Assembly: GCF_901709675.1 (NCBI RefSeq)
Contig: NC_051099.1
Span: forward strand, 8,124,001 to 8,188,000
From: Syngnathus acus
Lineage: Eukaryota > Chordata > Actinopteri > Syngnathiformes > Syngnathidae
Length of the DNA: 64,000 nucleotides
Reading direction: 5' to 3'
The notes under the pieces are model-generated. The model was not told the origin of the DNA, searched no databases, and saw only the letters and a program-made list of their open reading frames with translations. This document shows positions 11,051 through 23,319 of this stretch, in pieces. Positions within the stretch are counted from its first letter, which is position 1; each line of letters begins with the position of its first letter. A program made the position numbers and the translations under genes.

Positions 11051-13830
11051 TAATTAGATGGGTTTATTAAATACTTTGGTGCATCATGTAAAATTCAAAC
11101 TATGTACTGTCTTTACCTCTTTGTATTTCCCACAGTGATTTCAAGAAAATTGTGCCTTTGACCGTTGTTATGAACTGCCGACCCAAGATTTCTGACAGGT
11201 AATTGGCTTCAGCTTTGCTGCGTGACGGTTGATTGGCCAGCATGTTTGTTCCTGCACAGACAATCAAGCGCCAAGTCTGTTCCACCTTGCCTTAAAGGGG
11301 AGAGTAGTTTTGCAATCTGTGGAAAATAAATTCGCTGGAGCCCCGCTTTCGGGAACCACACAAGTGCAATCATCGGACCTCAGCAGAACAAACATAATAG
11401 ATTCCCATTATTCCTTAATCATATCCAGAGTGAGCAGTATTAATCATATTGTTCTTTATAAAATGTGATGCAGAAGTGGAGTAGAGATTTGTAGTAAAAA
11501 GTTGTGGGTTCAAATCTTGGCTCAGGCATTTATGTTCTCCATGTGCTTGCATGCTTTTTCTGTGAGTATTTCGTACCACATTCCAAAAACATGCATGGGT
11601 CATTTGATGACTAAATTGCCCATCTGTGTAACTGCTGTTATTTTTTGCTCCTGTGATGGATGATGTCAAAACAATCCTCTTGTTAATCAAGAGCTGCTTG
11701 TGCGCCGTACTGCCCTCTCATCAACATTCCAATCTGTGACATCACACTAATCAAGAATGAATTGTTCTCTGATCACACCCATTGGAGCCATAGATGACAT
11801 AAAAGCCGATGTTCCACTACGGTAATCGTAAAGCTTTATTTCTACTAGATAAAACGGTTCGTTGGACGTTAACGGCGAGCCCGCTGATGATATTTGGAAA
11901 CTTAATTTTGGGGTTATTTCAAAAGCTTCCAGCAACTTAGCCTCTTGAAAACTGCCTATACAGTTGCAAAATAAATTTATTCAGTCAACTGTTTAAAAAA
12001 AAAAGTTAGCTTGAGGAAAAAAAACTATTGTATCTGCATATTTTCAAGGCTCTGCTTTAACATTTGGCAGAGGGATTACAATCGTGGGCTTGCAAGGTCA
12101 AAGCTGGTCATTCTTGCAATGTCATGCATAATATTGATTGAACAAAATCAAGCTTGAGGAAGAGATTGATTCTTAAAACACTGAAGCCTTTTAGGGCAGT
12201 GAAGCAGCAGCTCTCACAGTGTGCTGTAAAATGTATTTTTTTTCCGCTTCATTGCCAGTTGCACTTCAGATGAACTGGACTAATTTACGCATATAAAACT
12301 TCAAATCAAACAAACAACCTAAATCCCAAGTGTCAAACTTGAATTCTTTCATTTGAATCATTGCATATTTCTCACAATTGTTAGCCTCTTCATAATGAAG
12401 AAAAATGACTCCATCGTAGATTAAAAATTTATACGATATTTCTCACGTTATCAAGTATTCCTCTGGGATGAGGTGTATTCTAGCTTGTAAAATGAAAGAA
12501 GTCCCAGTGGTTAAATCTAATTAAAATTTGGAGGCCAGATGCTTTGCCTTCACTCTTTACCTCGATAACTACATTGGGCTTCCATCACCTTCTACATTTT
12601 TCAAGAAGCTGTTTGGAGTCACAATAAAGCAAGAAACGTGCGATGCAATTTGATCCAGTGGTTATCATCTTACTAAAGCCGGTTTTATTAATATACATGA
12701 TGTACACCTTCTTTTCCCTTGCAACACATTTGTTGTAGTTTCATTTTATGCAAGATATTGTATGGTATCACACCACATGGAACTTAATTTCACACATCAT
12801 TAGAGGATGACGTCTTTTAAAGCAATGTCATTAAATGCAGCCTGTAATCGACTGACTGCTTCAACACAATGCATGATAAATAACCCCAAAAAGTTTTAAG
12901 GAGGAATAATAATTCAATTAATTGATCTTCTGCCTTAAACTGAAAGACCATGAATTCTGCCTACCGATTTATTTATGACTTGTGCGTATTTGGTACTTTT
13001 AAAATGAAATAGCATCATGTGAAATATTTGTATATGCTCTTTTTCTTTTAATTCACTTTGGATGGCGAACCACTAGCAGTAATTGCAGGAGAATTTAAAG
13101 TCAACTGTTTCACTATCAGCAATGTTATTGTTGCTGCTGATGCATGCCTAACTGTCAGGCTCATGTGGATATAATCCTAGCCCAGTGGCAAATATAAACA
13201 ATAAGCTAAAAACAGAAACGCAAACTATAGCATAGCTCAAAGCGATGTTAAAATCACCCCCCTCAATACCTAAAAGACAAATACTGACATCCAGCATGAC
13301 TGCACAGATAAACCTTCTGAAAATGATGAAGACACCGTACAAGCCACATCGATGGTAACTAAGAGGATTACTTGACTTGAACTCCATTCATCACCACCAC
13401 GGGCTTATTCTCAGGTCATATTTATTTTCCGCCTCTAATTTTGCTCTGTTTTTCTATTCTTGAGCGGGCATGCCCAATGGCACAAATTTTTACATTTTTC
13501 CCCTTTTATTCTTGTTTTTAGTAAGCAATGGATTCCTATTTTTCCTTCTATTGTTCAGCAGTCTGACGTGAGCATGCATCTAATTTAAAACATAACTTTG
13601 GTATTTATCACTGGATGAATTTAGAAAATCCCATGAGCTTAAATGTTGTGACATGTTTTGGCACACCTTGGGATGTGAGTGCTGGTCTTTTCAATCACCT
13701 GTCAAAGATGAGACACGTGCTGGGAAAGCATCCTTAAAGATTTGCGCCCTCAGAGAGCCATATAGCAGCAGATGTTACATTCTCATTCATAGTGAATTGA
13801 TCCCCTGTTTGTGGACAACTAGTCTTTTGT

Positions 13831-13842
13831 GTGTGTGTGTTT
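13831..13842. repeat. Short (GT)n tract
   Basis: A short run of GT dinucleotides in otherwise unremarkable AT-rich intergenic DNA. No other function is visible. Confidence 0.6.
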
Positions 13843-14220
13843 CTTTTCTATACACATTCTGTTGACTTATCCCCTCTTTTAAATTTGCCCTCAAATGCAA
13901 TACTACATGTGCCCGATGTGAGTGTTTGTGGAGGTGGGGCAATGCGCTCCAGGTGCAGTGTGTGATAAGAGGTTTGAAAGATGCAAATGAGCAGAGATCA
14001 CAGCCATACCGTGTGTTACTCTGAACTCATATAAAAGAAAAAAACCTCTCATGGGTGGGTGGAACCGCCATTCGACCTATGGTGTTTGTCAAATTGAATT
14101 ATGTGAATCACCTAGACTGGAGAATTTCACCAAAATAACTTGGCAGCATATGCTTTGACCGTTTATCTGACATACAGTAATCTGATAGTTGTAAGTAAGG
14201 GTTGGGAAAAACAATAAAGA

Positions 14221-14310
14221 TAGATATATAGACAGGACAGATGTATATAGACATTTATGTCTGTACAAATATGTCTATGTACATGAATGGAAAAATACAA
14301 ATATGTAGAG
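14221..14310. repeat. Second copy of TAGACATxxGTCTA-type repeat
   Basis: The sequence contains TATAGACATTTATGTCTGTA and then ATGTCTATGTACATGAATGG and AAAAATACAAATATG. This parallels the order found at 9951-9990 (GACATATACGTCTATGTACA, TAAATGTAAAAGTACATATA). The two are diverged copies of a low-complexity, palindrome-forming repeat. Confidence 0.45.
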
Positions 14311-15103
14311 ACACTCTTCTTGAAACAGTGGCACCTGACTTCTGCGTGTACTCAAAGTAAATTTAATTACACGGAAACGCCACCTTGACAACCTGTTTTA
14401 ATGAATGCTGCTGGAAACACTTGCATGACACAAAAATGTTTACACAGCAGCAGTGTAATAATAATTAACGTCTTTTCACTGAAATGTCTCAGTTGGATGT
14501 CATTGTTGTTGGGCGTTGAGTTGATGAGATGCACGGACACACAAATGATAGCTGAATGGTAGGTAGACAGAGAGACAATATATATTTTCTGATATGCATT
14601 TCTCTTTTGAGACAAAGGCAAGGACCACCTGAGTCAAATGCTTTCATATTCTTAATACAGCTGGTTAGGAGCAGCTTTGCAGTAGTAGTGCGTAGGTGGG
14701 TGCGCTAATATGATTGGCTCAGGGACATGGTAAGCCTGAGTGGCAGCCCTTAATGGGTGCCCTGGAGAGGTAACCCAACATCTGTGTGTTTGCAGCTAAT
14801 GAGAGATGGGGGGGGGTTAAAGAATTTGAAAGTCTATGATAAACTCAGAATGGGGGGTACGACAGAAAATTTAATTTTCTCCAGAGGGCACCGCTCAAGG
14901 CTTCTGCATTGAGGCAAAACACTGTTTGTCTCATTGCTCCTAGTTCATTACTTATGACTAAGCATTTATGATCATTGCCATTAGTGTTTTGGAAGAAAGG
15001 AAGAGAGAGTATTGTGGTGTGGGGTGGCTTTCACTCCCTGTAGAGACATGCTGGTTTCTAGCCTTGAGCACAAGTTTTTATACTGGTGCCATTTTGCTCC
15101 GTG

Positions 15104-15255
15104 TCAAACTTAAGTTTATTTGTATTGCTCTTATCACAAAAGAGTCTCAAAAGGGCTTCACGAGTCCACAAATAATACCAATAGTCCCTAACCTAAACTC
15201 CCCAACACTTCACGGGAAAACTCAATAACCACAAATGGGGAAAAACAAAATAACT
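15104..15255 (+). repeat. Interspersed fish repeat fragment (AAGTTTATTTGTAT type)
   Basis: TTAAGTTTATTTGTATTGCT, then CACAAAAGAGTCTCAAAAGG and GCTTCAC, then a purine-rich tail with GGGAAAACTC and GGGGAAAAAC, is recognisable as a common percomorph interspersed repeat. In fuller copies it reads TTTATTTGTATAGC, CAAAGGGCTTCAC and GGGAAAAACTCCC. Its transposon class is not obvious from this fragment. Confidence 0.45.
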
Positions 15256-15999
15256 GTGTGTGCTTTAACGACATTAAATGTAATAAGAACCAAGTCCAGA
15301 TTCAAAGACCTATTGGTAGTCAGTAACATGGTCATTGAGTATACTGAACCCACGCTGCCTGCACGAAAGGGTGAGAAGAGCGTTGGAAAAAGCTGGCATA
15401 GGGATCAAATGATAACATAGCCCATTAATAAATAATATATTAAAGTAATAACACTCAAACTGTGTAAATTTATTTTGAAGATTGTTCGACTTTAAATTTT
15501 ACCAAAGCTCCTAAATAGGTTCCCATTACATTGTAAAATAATTTTCAGTGGATGGCCTCGTTATAATAACCGCCTGAGGGTGGCGCCAAATGAATAAGGA
15601 GTACCCTGTGCCAATGGCTTCCTTTTTCGGTCCTCTCACGTTCAACATGGAATGCAAATCAACAAGTAAACTGTCCGCGCTCGATACCTGTTGTTATTTC
15701 ACATCCAAACAAGTGACATCATCATTTCCATCATACCTAGGACACTTGCATGCGGGAATTGAATGGCGTGCAAGAGGCAAGTGAATTAGCATGCTGATTT
15801 AAATAAAGTGCGTTTGACCATTTCAGGTGACCCAGTTTGATGGGATCTCGTTAAAGTGCAGGAATCAAACAATTTCGTGGTAGGCAGCCGCTTGTAGAAC
15901 GTGATGTTGAGTGTGAAGTTGCTGCGTTATGCAGCTGATGGGAGCCCCACCTCCTCCTCCCACCTTCTGATGAGAGGAGAGAGGCAGCGAAGGGAGCAA

Positions 16000-16508
16000 G
16001 TCAGCCACAGCATCTCACCACCACTTGCTCTCTGGAACTGCTTCAGATGGGCTCTTTTATGTATTTTTGTTTTTTTAAGCTGTCCTTCCGTGCGAGTGAC
16101 ATACGCGTTGATCTTATTTAACCTCTTGGTGCGTCTTTAGAGTGCGCTCCCGCGGCTACTTTCTGGTGGACAAACTTGGACCGAAAGGGATGCGCCAGCC
16201 AGTGCATTTTGTCTGAGGACTGAAGATGGCCAAGAAGAACGCCGCCCCCAATGGAACGAGGCCACTCGTTTGCCAGTTTAATCGTCAAATAATTTAGAGC
16301 AAGCCGCAAAGTTATATTTCTGCCGAGGGGGAAGAAAAATCAATATCCCTTGACCACTGTCGGGAGGGCAGACGAGGTTGCACGCTTCTGAATTTTAATG
16401 CGGTAAAGTTATAACCGGATTGAGTGACACCTGAAGTTATTTTCTTCCTCAAAATATTGGTTGGTGGACGTACCCGCTTTTGGACGGATTGTGACCAAGC
16501 TCTTTCAG
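16000..16508 (+). other. pcdh1: Candidate non-coding first exon (5' UTR) of pcdh1
   Basis: The coding exon at 22304 starts right after a strong splice acceptor (TTGTTTTACAG) only 20 bases before the ATG, so an upstream 5' UTR exon must exist. The best candidate ends at 16508, where CTTTCAG is followed by GTACTG. The 5' boundary is unknown; 16000 is only a nominal start. A 23-codon upstream ORF beginning MAKKNAAPNGTR (16226-16297) would lie in this leader. RNA data would be needed to confirm the exon. Confidence 0.35.
16226..16297 (+). other. Possible upstream ORF in the 5' leader
   Basis: A 23-codon ORF with A at -3 and G at +4 (GAAGATGG) sits within the candidate first exon and stops at TAG 16295. 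It encodes MAKKNAAPNGTR followed by PLVCQFNRQII and resembles no protein I know. If the exon is real, the ORF could lower translation of the downstream protocadherin start. Whether it is transcribed is not known from the sequence. Confidence 0.25.
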
Positions 16509-19500
16509 GTACTGTACACTAAAAATAAATAAAAAGACAACTGTTTTTTTGCGTTGCTTTTTGTTGTCATGCGCTGTAGCGTTTTGGGAACATTTTTTCC
16601 ATCTCCATGATCCAGTAACAAGTTGCCCGCCGTGGCGCAATAAACGCATCAGTCTCGTCTGAATGTGAATGATTGGTACCGCTACATTGCGAGTTAAAAA
16701 AAAAGAAAAAAGACCCGAGCTCCGAGCTCTTGCAGGAATGCATGCGCGCATACCGTTGCAGTTGCAGCCTCAAACAAGTCAATTTCACCGAACGCTATGC
16801 GTAATTGCACTCTATAATAGCGTTATTATTCTATGAAGCAGAAAATCCGATCAATTTGAAACATTTCTCTGCGGTCCTTTCTTTTAAGCAACACATTTCA
16901 CACTAATTGCGTGTATTAGTTAGGTGGGTTTCCTCGTGAGTAAAATTTGAGCGCAAAATAACAAATGATCAGGCTGTAAATGGCTGTGCGTCCATTCGAA
17001 GAAGAGAGCAAGTGTGCGCGTTCACATGGGAAATCTCCCCCCCCTCGCGCTCCAAGTGAGAGTCTTGGGTGTTGTTTCTCCCCACTCCACAGAACACTAG
17101 GCTCATTTTAATAGTCTGCTAGACACATAGTGTACACACTACAAGGCCGTCAAAACAGTCCACAAACACAACAGGGTTGTAAAGCGTTCTAGCTCATATC
17201 CCACAAACTGCCTGTAACAGGAGCCCTCTCAATGTGGTGATCTCATCTGTGAAGAGCTCAAGGCAGTGGGCATGTTGAGAGATGAGATTTGGCCGAGCTT
17301 TGATGATGGGGAAAAGTCCTTTGGCTTAATTTGATGTGCTACTGCAACTGCTTGAGATAATAATTAATTAAGATTTTGTCTTGCACACAAATGAGGAAAA
17401 AAAAGGAAAAGAAAAGTTTGTGTGGTGACTAGCAATCTTGGCCGCATTTAACATGTTTTAGATGTGGCATTACATTGAGTAGCCTACATAAATAGCCAGC
17501 TGAAATATTGAGTGACACAATGTGCACCGTCTCTAAAAAAATATTTGGAATCAATTATTTGCAAAGATCAACCATTTGAGGTCACTCAATGTGATGCCAG
17601 CCATTATAAACTATGCATGGGGGAGGGTAATGGATTTTTTAAAAAGGCAGCCAATGTAGAAAATGACCCTATTTGAGAAAATCATAAAATCGTCCACTAT
17701 CATTATGTCCTCCAACCTGGGAGGAGCGGACCCCCCACAAGAAACATGTGAGATTGGAACAAGTGAACCTTTCCAGATGTGCACAGAACTCATCATACTG
17801 TAGTGTGGCTGCTTTAAAGCAACAAAAAAGTACAAAATGATGAATCCATTCTTTTAATTATATTTTCCAATGCTAGTCCACCCGTTTGCAACGGTTAATT
17901 CACCGTCATGTCTTGCTTGATTTTCCGCTTGAGTCATTTTGTCTGTACCTGTAGCACAGCAAATGTCAGCCAGTCAGTCACTGCGTTGACTCAGTCCACA
18001 GTCATAGATCATCTGTCTCTATGGTAACCAGGACAGGTGCACAGGGGCTGCAGCATAATTATCTTAGACTTTCTTTTTATTACCTCTGTTATGCTCTTAA
18101 ACAAAACAAGCTACACATTTAATTAGTTATCAGAATAATACGTGAAGGCGAATGGAACTGCGGAATGGACAGAAAGATTTGGATTGTTTTAACAATTTAA
18201 ACAAACAGCAATATATTATTGGGCAGACACACTGATGCAAAATATAAATACTACTAATAAAAAGGTGACATTTGTAAATATATTTTACATAAGTGGAGGT
18301 TAAAGTATAATTTTGTCCGTTGGTCCCAAAGTGTTCCAGATCCCCAATTCATGCAGGGTTTGTACTGTTTACAAACTTGGCTGCTATATCCTTTTTAGAG
18401 GACCTTGTTAGCACAAGGTCAGCACTGTCTGCACAATAAGGCTTGAAAGTGCACCTCTCTAGGGACTCACACTGTGCAGTGTCTGATATATAGCTAAAAG
18501 TTGATAATAGACTTGTCGAAGTTGAAATTTGCTCCTGAACCTTGGGGTCACAAAGGTCACGCACTATGTGAGGGCTTCAGGTGAGAATCAATCAGTTTGC
18601 AGTTAAACTGATGTTTTTCTGTTAGAAGCTTTGGCTTTTAGTCATGGAACTGAAGGCAATGAAGCCTTGAGGGAGCGCAGCCTAAATGGAGGCTTGCGGT
18701 CAGACGCTAAAAGCAATTGGAGGAGTTCACTGTCATTCAAAATGACATTGCAAGCAGCAGAAGTAAGAGGAAAGGAAAGAATCTTTTGTAAGGCATTTTC
18801 TACAAGGAACCATCTTGGTAACTCGACAAAGACCTCTTCATGGACTAACCGACATTTCAATCAGTGACAAATAATGTGGATAATAATGAAAAATGAAATC
18901 AAATGACTGTATAATTTCCTATTATATCAGGACATTATTTTATGAGAGGACCGGTGTTATATTCTTCCTATACACAATGTAAAACATAATATGCTGTGTG
19001 CTCCAGCGATTGTTCAAAATATATAAGCTCTGATGTTATTGCAAACAAATCATATGATGTCATGCATATTTTGTTTAGGTGCAATTTGTGTGTTTAATTT
19101 TTGGCACCTAATGTAGATCTCACCAGTGACACATAGGTGGGGAGTGAGAAAACACTTTACTTCTACTTTGAGTGATCCTTATCTATTGATCAGTGACTAA
19201 ATGTATTTGGGTGACCCTCTCCAGGGGCTTGCTAGGTCAGCAGAGCGACGGCTGGGCTGCGCATGAATCATGCGACGGGACCTCATTTTCTCTTTAGGCT
19301 TGCCACCCTGATAGTCTTAATAAGATGGCTTTTAGCCAGGTACGTTCTTTCTGCGTGGCAAGCCTCTTCTTTTCTTTCCTCAGAGTCCTAAACCCCAGTT
19401 TTTATTTATTTTTTTAGCCTTGACCGCACTCTTTTCTTCAAAGCCTAACATCTTTGCAGAAGATAAAGGACCTAGCACACCGATTTGGCAGTTATAGATA

Positions 19501-22303
19501 GCCTTTAAAGGTCCACCAGCATGCTTCCACATATTTTTTCTCTTTTTAAAAGGAATCGCCTGGACTATTGCATGATCACACCTTGAGATTATACAGTATG
19601 ATGAATGTTAATCTGTCTTGGGATGTGTTGTAGTTTTTATTTATTGCTTAGTAGCACTTTCTCAAGAGAAGACAAACAGTTACAAGAAACTGTGCCAATT
19701 TGAGCAAGGGTACCAATTTTCAAATGTCAATATATCAACACTTGATGGTTAATATATGCAGTCACATTTCAGTTCTTGTGGTAAAAGTAAGTTGCATATT
19801 CCTATACATATATTAAATATTCAAATCTGAAGTCAATCATCATTAATGAAGTACAGTATAAAAAAATGGTGATTATCCACAGCCTTATGTAAGTCGCCGA
19901 ACTTCTACAAACAGTAAAAAAAAATATTTTATGCTGAGTTATGTAGCATAATTTGCTTGAATCAGCTTGTTGCTGTTCAGGTCGACCATACCATCTGGGT
20001 CGGCAGATGATAATCACATTTTTAGGGAGAAAAAAGTGCTGAGTTGCAGAAAATTGCAGTCCTTGCAGTTGTTGCAGTTTTAATGTTACCATTTTGCATT
20101 AGGTGTCATCATTTTACTGAAACAAAGTCCACATCTCCCAATTATATTCTCAAATCTACCTCAACTCTTAGGATGGGGGCAAATAGGATTTTGATCCTTT
20201 CAGGAAAAGATTTGTGAGATAAACGAGGAATGTTTTCGAAAAGCTAACACAGAACATACTACACAAACAACATGATGTTGAATTCAACTGTAAACAAAGG
20301 GGAAAAAACAAGCTCAATTTGCTCTGACTGCAAGGCATGGTGCCATCTGGAAGACAGGCAAGAGGCCAACTGGAAGATATTAAGTCACGAGTGTCATCAA
20401 CCATAACAATCATGTCACAATCAAGGCACGCCTATTAGTTACGTAAAGAGATGGAACAAAAACGGGCATGATTATGTCACTCTATAGTGAAAACCATAGC
20501 AAGACACAATCTTACAGCAAAGTGTTTAAGATACAATAATTATGGGTTTATAAAGAACAATATAGCCACAGTTTAATAAACTATGAGAAAAACCCCACTA
20601 ATCATGAACTTGTCACAACTTACCGTATTTTCCGGACTATAAGGCGCATCTAAAAACCTAAAATTTTCTCAAAAGCCGACAGTGCGCCTTATAGTCCGGT
20701 GCGCCTCATATATGGACCAAATTCCTAAATTTAAACTGGCCCAAAGCATTGTCACGAAATCAATCATAAGTGGCCCGCTGAAGACTATGAATAAAAAAGA
20801 CTATGGATCATTATTTTGTGATTATAAAGTGATTTGTTGCGTCTGAAGTTGAAATAAAAAAGATAAAATGGAGAATGATTTGATTTGGATTAAAAATCTG
20901 ACATGATGCATTAATGGTGCGCCTTATAGTCCAGTGCGCCTTATATAATGACAAAGTTTTAAAATGGGCCATTCATTGAAGGTGCGCCTTATAGTCCGGT
21001 GCGCCTTATAGTCCGGAAAATACGGTACATGTTTTTCTCGTATTATTTTATTTTATTCTTTTATTTACACAGTATACAATAGGCCCATAGTGGTATTTTG
21101 TAAATGATCGGTTCTTTCCTTCTTGATTATAGCCATTCCTTATCTCATCCCCTTTCTAGCATATAAACACACTTAGAAACCACACTCCCTTTTTATGGTA
21201 CCTGTGTATTGACAAGAGCTCTCCCTCTAAAGAATAAAACGGGACATATCGATAGCGAAGCGTTTAGCCCATCAATACCTACAATTTCATGTTTTCAAAG
21301 GGAACTGGATTTCTTGGTCAATTTTGTATGTTTGTGTTTTGCTTTTCAGCTATACAAATATTTCTCTCAAAAAAGGGAGTCGATTTGACAAGAGGTGCTG
21401 TTTACTTAGCACAATTCAATGAAATACCAGCACAATTCAATGAAATGCCTTTGGTCCCGTATTGCTGTCATATTAACAGAAATGCATTTTATTTTCATTG
21501 CCTGATTAATAATTTATTGTATTGTGTGGTTGATGATTCAAAATGGGGGGGCAGCAGTGTTACAGCTTGGACAAATCATTGACAAAGAAGCTGTGCTTAT
21601 TGTAGGCAGGTCGATTATTTCCCCCACACAATCATTTAAAGGACTAATGCATCACTAACACAGAGTGCTCAACTCAAATGAGGTAAAATCAAGTGCAATG
21701 ATCCGGTGATTAAACAGCTCACATGCACATCCAAATCTGGCAAAGTTTTCTTTCAGCACTGAAGTTCGACTCTTAACCCCAATATGTGCTCTTATTTAAA
21801 TTTTACAAATAATTCACTCACACGGAAAATTATTGCAATTATTGTGTAGAAAAGAAGAATGCTGGGAGGGAAATGGATCAAAGACCGGCAAATAACATTC
21901 TGTAATTACTATTAATTTTGAAAGGTTAGAATTCAAACAAAATTATTCCAGTGTTTGAGTTTATCTGTAGCACTGGAGCATGGAAAGACATTTGAATTGT
22001 ACTACGGGCCAAGACGTACTAATACGGTGGGGTGTAATCTGTAAAAGAGGAAGCTCTCACACCTCCACTGAGTTGAAATTGTCATGGGCCACACTCAAAA
22101 TGAAATATATTACATGCAACTTTCTGTCATAACATGGAAGGTTAGCAAGGATGTCTGGATATATATCATCTCTACCTACCACATGTTTTCTATATGTGAA
22201 AGATGTGACTCTTGACGATCTAGTTGGATATGTAAGACACAGCTATGCCTTTCCATTGAATGGACAGTAAACATTGACAGCAATGATCTTTGTTGTTTTA
22301 CAG
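16509..22303 (+). other. pcdh1: Presumed intron 1 of pcdh1
   Basis: This span runs from the candidate donor at 16509 to the acceptor at 22301-22303. It holds no supportable coding sequence. A sharply defined inverted-repeat transposon lies at 20621-21027. A direct repeat of AGCACAATTCAATGAAAT occurs twice with 21-bp spacing at 21408-21446. The rest is unremarkable AT-rich DNA. Its status as an intron depends on the first-exon call; otherwise it is upstream DNA. Confidence 0.4.
20621..21027. mobile_element. MITE-like element with TIRs and TA flanks
   Basis: The ends are inverted copies of each other: CCGTATTTTCCGGACTATAA continuing GGCGCA from 20623, and the complement ending at 21025. Both ends abut TA, consistent with a TA target-site duplication and a Tc1/mariner-type origin. 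The interior carries several copies of the unit GCGCCTTATAGTCCGG, near 20684, 20700, 20919, 20935, 20983 and 21001, so the termini have been copied inward. It has no ORF and must have moved using a transposase from elsewhere. The near-perfect termini suggest a fairly recent insertion. Confidence 0.8.
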
Positions 22304-22323
22304 GAAGAGCTTCTGATGACCCC

Positions 22324-23118
22324 ATGGATCAAAATTTACAAGTGATGCTGTTTGGACTCGTAATGCTGCTCTGCAGCTCTGCTGAAGGCAGCATTCTGTA
22401 CAGGGTCCAGGAGGAGCAGCCTCCCAACACTCTTATTGGTAGTCTGGCTGCAGATCAGGGGCTGCCAGATTCAGGCCATCTATACAAGCTGGAGGTCGGT
22501 GCCCCTTATCTACGTGTTGATGGAAAGACTGGAGATATTTTCACCACTGAGATCCCCATCGATAGAGAGACGCTGAAAGACTGTCGGTCGCTTGTCAGGG
22601 GTAAGCCCTGCTACCTGGAATTTGAAGTATCCGTAACAGATCTGATACAGAATCAAAGCCCGAGACTCATTGAAGGACGCATTGAGGTGCAGGACATCAA
22701 TGACAACACCCCTCAATTCCCTTCTTCGGTGCTGACCATATCCGTCCCTGAGAACACGATCATGGGAGCGCTGTTCGCCATACCTATAGCAACTGACAGG
22801 GACTCAGATAGGAATGGGGTGAGTGATTATGCCCTGACAGCGGGACAAGATGCAGCAACACTCTTTGGTTTACAAGTGGCCGATGACAGGGGTGGCAAGC
22901 TACCACAGCTTATTGTTCTGGGCAACTTAGATCGTGAGGTAAAGGATTCTTATGACCTCACCATCAAGGCAGTGGATGGAGGAAACCCGCAGCGCTACAG
23001 CAGTGCTTTGCTGCGAGTAGTCGTCACCGATGTCAATGACAATTTACCAAAGTTTGAAAAATTAACGTATGAGGCAGAAGTCTTGGAGAATAGTCCAGTA
23101 GGACATTCTGTGCTGCAG
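22324..23118 (+). CDS. pcdh1: Protocadherin-1, coding exon 1 (signal peptide, EC1, EC2, start of EC3)
   Basis: This exon encodes residues 1-265 of a delta-1 protocadherin, a calcium-dependent homophilic adhesion protein of the plasma membrane. The start at 22324 is chosen because it follows the acceptor (CAG at 22301-22303) by 20 bases and opens directly into a hydrophobic signal peptide (about residues 1-23). EC1 follows and ends at DINDN (124-128), EC2 ends at DVNDN (236-240), and EC3 begins near 245. The stretches EEQPPNTLIGSLAAD and GHLYKLEVGAPYLRVDGKTG are hallmarks of vertebrate PCDH1. The EC1 cysteine pair (C87, C96) and the Ca2+-site motifs LDRE and DRD are present. The exon ends in phase 0 at CAG before GTAAGA; reading on past the donor reaches a stop at 23155. 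I cannot decide between a and b teleost duplicates. Confidence 0.95.
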
Positions 23119-23319
23119 GTAAGACTGTTTCTTATTTACCTGGCTTTTTTAAAGTAAAGAAAATCACAAATTCTGCTATCACGATATATGTAGTCAGATT
23201 ATGTCTTCATTCTTTCTTTGTTAGAAAACCCGATTATTGTTGGCACGTTCTTGCAAAAAATTCACATAAACGAACCATAGCTTTGTTTTTTGTGTGTGTT
23301 CTTATTGTCATTCTTGTAG
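23119..23319 (+). other. pcdh1: Intron between pcdh1 coding exons 1 and 2 (201 bp)
   Basis: The donor is CAG before GTAAGA at 23119, and the acceptor is TTCTTGTAG ending at 23319, after a T/GT-rich tract. Both flanking exons are phase 0. Joining them restores SVLQ-VKANDSD, which continues EC3 without a gap. The intron has in-frame stops and no other feature. Confidence 0.95.

Larger units (their letters stand above)
1..15900. other. Upstream intergenic DNA, no supportable gene
   Basis: This stretch is AT-rich non-coding DNA upstream of pcdh1. All open frames are short (about 60-170 codons), overlap on both strands, and show no family motifs, except where they cross the retrotransposon remnant at 9.93-10.6 kb. 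The longest one without repeat content, minus strand 6859-7272, has no recognisable domain and contains a lysine run caused by an A/T tract, so I do not call it a gene. Annotated separately are a possible regulatory block near 2.7 kb, decayed repeats at 6.57, 7.29, 9.5-10.6 and 15.1 kb, and a TAAT-rich block near 10.9 kb. I see nothing definite in 1-2650, 2830-6570, 7440-9520 and 11050-15100. Confidence 0.6.
15900..17060 (+). promoter_or_regulatory. pcdh1: Candidate pcdh1 promoter / CpG-richer block
   Basis: Compared with the AT-rich surroundings, this block is richer in G+C and CpG (for example GTGCGCTCCCGCGGC at 16141-16155, GAACGCCGCCCCC near 16240, and CATGCGCGCATACCG at 16741). It lies 5-6 kb upstream of the first coding exon, in the same orientation as a plausible splice donor at 16508. 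This is the expected position for the promoter and non-coding first exon of pcdh1. No clear TATA box is placed. The assignment is inferred from composition and position. Confidence 0.4.
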
